Source: Pseudomonas sp. BCA17
GTDB taxonomy: Bacteria > Pseudomonadota > Gammaproteobacteria > Pseudomonadales > Pseudomonadaceae
Length of the DNA: 64,000 nucleotides
NCBI RefSeq assembly: GCF_004519405.1
Contig: NZ_SGWI01000001.1
Location: forward strand, 434,001 to 498,000
Direction: 5' to 3'
This document shows positions 62,701-64,000 of this stretch, one piece after another. Numbering within the stretch: position 1 is the stretch's first letter; each line of letters opens with the position of its first letter. A model generated the notes under the pieces. That model worked only from the letters and a program-made list of their open reading frames with translations. It ran no database searches and had not been told where the DNA came from. Made by a program: the position numbers and the translations under genes.

Positions 62701-64000
62701 CGCCTTGCTGGGCCTGCACCACACCGCCGATGTTATCAAACGCGCCCTGGCTCACCGTCAGCACCAGCGGCCCGCCGACCGAACCCACGGTGCCCTGCCG
62801 GTTACTCAGTGCGTTGGCGCTGACACTGAGTGAACCAATGGCCGCCAGCGTGCCGTGGTCATTGTTCACCTGCGCGCCGGACAGCGTGAGGCTGTCGCCT
62901 GCTGTGATTTTGCCTTGCGCGTTGAGCAACTGCCCGGTACTCAACTGTGCGCCCTTGGCGGCGGCCAGGGTGCCTGCACTGTTGTCCAACAGAGTATGCG
63001 CGGTGACCTTGAGGTTACCGGCCACCGCCGCCTGAACCGTGCCGCCTTGATTGAGCAAGCGATCAGCCGTCAGGCTGATATCACTGTCACTGGCCACTGT
63101 GGCGCCGGTGTTGTCCAGCAGGCCCTGGGTGTTGATGCGCAACGTGCCCGCGCCGGTCTGCAGGATGTTGCCCTGGCGGTTGGACAGTTGGTTGGCGTCG
63201 ATTTGAATCTGCCGGGCCACAGTGGTGGCGCCGTCCAGTACCGCGTCGGCGACGGTGACTTGCAGTAGACCATTGCTCTGCAGGCTGCCTTGGCCCCCCG
63301 TGAGCGACTGGCCCTGAAGGGTCAAGGTGCCCGCTCCGGCGTGTTCGATCCGGCCCTTGGCATTGGACAGGGCCGCACCCGACAGGCTCACGTCGGTCGC
63401 GTTACTGGCAATGCGCCCGTCGGCATTATCGAGGCTGCCGGTTACGTCGATCACGGTGGTGCCCTTGCCCACCTGTACGATTTCACCTTGATGGTTGGAC
63501 AGGCTGCCGGCCGCCAGTTGAATGCCTTCAGCATTGACCTTGGCGTTGTCGGTGGTCAGCGCCTGCTGTACCGACGTGTTCAACGTTGCCGTGGCATCCA
63601 ATGCCGCACCGCTCAAGTCAGCGCCACCCGCGCGGGCAGTGAGCGTGACATTGCGCCCGGCGGTCTCACTCGCCTTGAGCTCGAGGCTCGCCGCGTCCAG
63701 GCGCAGATCGCCAGCGGCAATGGCCGAACCTTGATGCTTGAGGGTCTGGCTGGCACTGACGTGCAGCGCACCATTGCCGCTGACCTTGCCGTCGGCCGCC
63801 ACGCCGGCCCCCAGCACAGATTTGCTGGCGTTGTTAATGGTACGTGCCGTCAGCGCCAAGTCCTGCTGCGCCGCGACTACACCCTGGTTGTTGATATCGC
63901 CACCACTGGTCAACGTCGCAGCGCCCTTGCTGTACAGCGAGCCGCTGTTGTCGATGCCCAACTGGCTGTGCACCTGCAGGTTCTGGCTGCTGCTGATTTG
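56771..64000 (-). CDS. Haemagglutinin-repeat exoprotein with hydrolase-like C-terminus (5' end outside window)
   Basis: At least 2409 residues of a two-partner-secreted FhaB/CdiA-type protein; the frame runs through the window edge, so signal peptide and TPS domain are missing. Most of it is beta-helix repeats (LDNTGATVASDSDISL-like, about 20 residues each), then haemagglutinin-type segments (DVNITAAGAGKNSNLTVQGSQI). The last 300 residues differ: FLWFPTAGNAMSELLVAGYQKA, a serine-hydrolase-like LTEHSRGTMTGGN, and NCTR-like Cys near the end (HSCYAYGPNACTRYW). No VENN motif is visible. A secreted or contact-dependent hydrolase effector is likely. Confidence 0.85.
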   Translation of the reverse strand, partial: QISSSQNLQVHSQLGIDNSGSLYSKGAATLTSGGDINNQGVVAAQQDLALTARTINNASKSVLGAGVAADGKVSGNGALHVSASQTLKHQGSAIAAGDLRLDAASLELKASETAGRNVTLTARAGGADLSGAALDATATLNTSVQQALTTDNAKVNAEGIQLAAGSLSNHQGEIVQVGKGTTVIDVTGSLDNADGRIASNATDVSLSGAALSNAKGRIEHAGAGTLTLQGQSLTGGQGSLQSNGLLQVTVADAVLDGATTVARQIQIDANQLSNRQGNILQTGAGTLRINTQGLLDNTGATVASDSDISLTADRLLNQGGTVQAAVAGNLKVTAHTLLDNSAGTLAAAKGAQLSTGQLLNAQGKITAGDSLTLSGAQVNNDHGTLAAIGSLSVSANALSNRQGTVGSVGGPLVLTVSQGAFDNIGGVVQAQQGVTISSLGLNNDDGLISGAALLLDSAGQGLSNQRGAIIGSGTVDLRSGELKNQAGLIQGNGAITLDTHGQTLTNTDSGSANGILGQADITLRTGNLNNSAGFIGSKGDVAIHAAQVDNLDAGVLSSEKSLLLTAGGLSNRGGQLQSLGNARLDIGSGRLDNVGGLLRAGGTLTVDAGQLDNQQTQGSNQGVEGQSLALNLAQLLNRSGALRADQLLSVNTTGQLDNSAGLISSSKQVSIRADQALLNSAGTVIAGERLGLNSASLSGDGRVLSLGDISLNLASGLVNTGKVQANGNLELSLQGTLDNQGGVQAGKQLRVSSDGVENRANGEISAAQVTLDVGDTLNNRGVIDAQINRINTQVLNNLGSGRIYGDHVSIAAVQLTNDVEDARAAVIAARERLDIGVGTLVNREHAMLFSAGDLLIGGALDAQGQATGQAGLVRNASASIEALGGLSLNSAELRNTNEHFSTQVVEVSREGVQEFQHTGSANRYRPDQISLYNDEVSHLVSPEGVSDNYNRYDYTRTTTQTQILTSDPGEILSGGSMLLTANSVLNDKSQIIAGGTLVGTIGQLNNTEVTGQQTVTDSGTFSHLYRIHRKGRDRQGRSTAAYNPAASVTDIFLRPTQYLQNTTHTGSGLQLGTRLTSSVDQAAGGASAAKVNVGDGRAPGPVLEVAALQATAAGGVGESIRTGGLNVQVPDNSLFHLNPQANPNYLVESDPRFTSYRSWLSSSYMLDRLQLDPGLTLTRLGDGFYEQKLIREQIAQLTGRRFLDGYANDETQYRALLDSALTYAGKWNLVPGVALSPEQMAQLTSDVVWLVKKDVTLADGSVTQALVPQVYVRVRDGDLDGSGALMAGNVVDLKLQGDLVNRGTIAGRSVLAISADNLQNLGGRLSGGEVEVKARTDLNNLGGLIDATTRLSTVAGRDINLVSTTRNTESAQGTATGVSRVAGLFVSDAKGELVVNAARDINLSAAQIVSSGKDGKTTVVAGHDINLGTVTQSREQSVQWNASNWRKDASRTDVGSVIQGEGEVRLIADNDLNARGAKVVSEQGGVTVSTGRDVNLSTSQSYNFVDEAHKVTGSNSLFSSKTTTTRDTVSETRAQATTLSGETAWVKADNDLNVRGSNVVSTSGTTLVAGHDVNVVAATDQLSEQHFKQVKQSGLFSGGAIAVTIGSQQRSDQNRTDSETATASTIGATDGNVSILAGNAYRQVGSQVTAPKGDVNIAARLVDILEARDQQHITQETKFKQGGLTITVTNPVIEAVQTAQRMKTASDRTDDGRLKTLALVNTLMGAGNGYIQYDKDPSMAGGINISISAGTSKKESKTEQTSNSAASSSVLAGGDVNITAAGAGKNSNLTVQGSQITAGHDVNLKADGAIALLAAQNTVQQRTTEKGSNASLGIGIAIGSETTGISFNAGASQSRGKADGDDVVWSNTHVDAGNKVSLDSGGDTRLKGAVVSGKQVTADVGGDFSVESLQDTSTYKAKQTSLGVGVSICVPPFCIGSSSFTLSQNKGIQKSNFESVTEQSGIRAGDGGFDIRVKGNTHLVGGVIASNDKAIADGKNSLSTGSLTTADLHNSAKASADSSGLTLSSDFVGQGMYGASKALFSNYLDAGKASDSSEGNTRSAVSAGNILITDAYRQQQLTGRDASQTVASLNRDTAHSHVGAGRQDLDKLQRTAEAEQSIKNEAYRQGVQFTDDAYQTMFRKPDQMFVLDMDEQGNVKDGPDDKPLFREVVGAERDNLQADANNVVNVALNGIFNDAKAAAKYAAQHRDPDATGPQYFLWFPTAGNAMSELLVAGYQKAMDNDFWGLTNYTAATRELQIKYGATGLHLTEHSRGTMTGGNSRDSIANLPDAQGMLRKTTVYDFGGAFNVYRADEQLAYLQNRAAVTDPVERANLVLKYEVHNYDPVGTWFIMGNNPGTGGVIPQGSSLFKELINVLKGETTMHSCYAYGPNACTRYWPEGRPVLVPVSPRK

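Noticed and set aside
1..64000. CRISPR arrays, rRNA genes, IS transposases
   Set aside because: None seen: no regular direct repeats with spacers, no rRNA sequence and no transposase motifs.

Overview
The window looks like a Pseudomonas chromosome of the P. fluorescens group. The grounds are a PvdQ-type acylase behind a PvdS iron-starvation box, a trehalose/glycogen cluster (glgA-treZ-malQ-treY-glgX), the general protein style, and a large two-partner-secretion haemagglutinin. This assignment is inferred from gene content; no database search was run.

Region 1 (1 to about 14,480) is the integrase-side part of a lambda-like prophage in mirror-image order, ending beside an intact tRNA-Cys gene. 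On the minus strand, reading leftward from the immunity region, are a Cro-like gene, a CII-like regulator, a TraR/DksA zinc finger, a TOPRIM/VapE primase-helicase, a Q-like protein, a holin and the small and large terminase subunits; the large subunit runs off the left edge. On the plus strand are a CI-like S24 repressor, a PL-like promoter, small early genes, a PrtN-like activator, a C5 methyltransferase, a DUF4224 protein and a tyrosine integrase. Four copies of a 19-bp palindrome mark the operators. An AT-rich KAP-family P-loop NTPase lies between cI and PL, the position of lambda rexAB, and a second AT-rich membrane-protein gene is inserted antisense in the early operon. The methyltransferase gene is covered along its whole length by a second open frame whose C-terminus also resembles a phage protein family.

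Region 2 (14,770-34,621) is core and accessory chromosome: pvdQ, a small Fur-like regulator, a large toxin-like protein, a five-gene operon (AhpD-like protein, acyl-CoA-dehydrogenase-like flavoprotein, ABC transporter) divergent from an AraC regulator, a LysR/aldo-keto reductase pair, a chemoreceptor and several small enzymes.

Region 3 (35,104-49,779) is carbohydrate metabolism. glgA, treZ, malQ and treY are tightly coupled and presumably make and remodel glucan and convert it to trehalose. glgX then leads an operon of an acyl-CoA-dehydrogenase-like protein, a PIG-L deacetylase, a NodS-like methyltransferase and a family 2 glycosyltransferase. A second PIG-L paralogue follows with a changed metal/catalytic motif.

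Region 4 (49,982-55,265) holds an epoxide-hydrolase-like protein, an Old Yellow Enzyme gene with a one-base frameshift in a homopolymer, its MerR regulator with two matching 19-bp-spacer promoter sites, and a LysR/MFS pair.

Region 5 (55,559-64,000) is a giant haemagglutinin-repeat protein (5' end outside the window) with a hydrolase-like C-terminus, followed by three small lipoprotein genes that may include its immunity factor.
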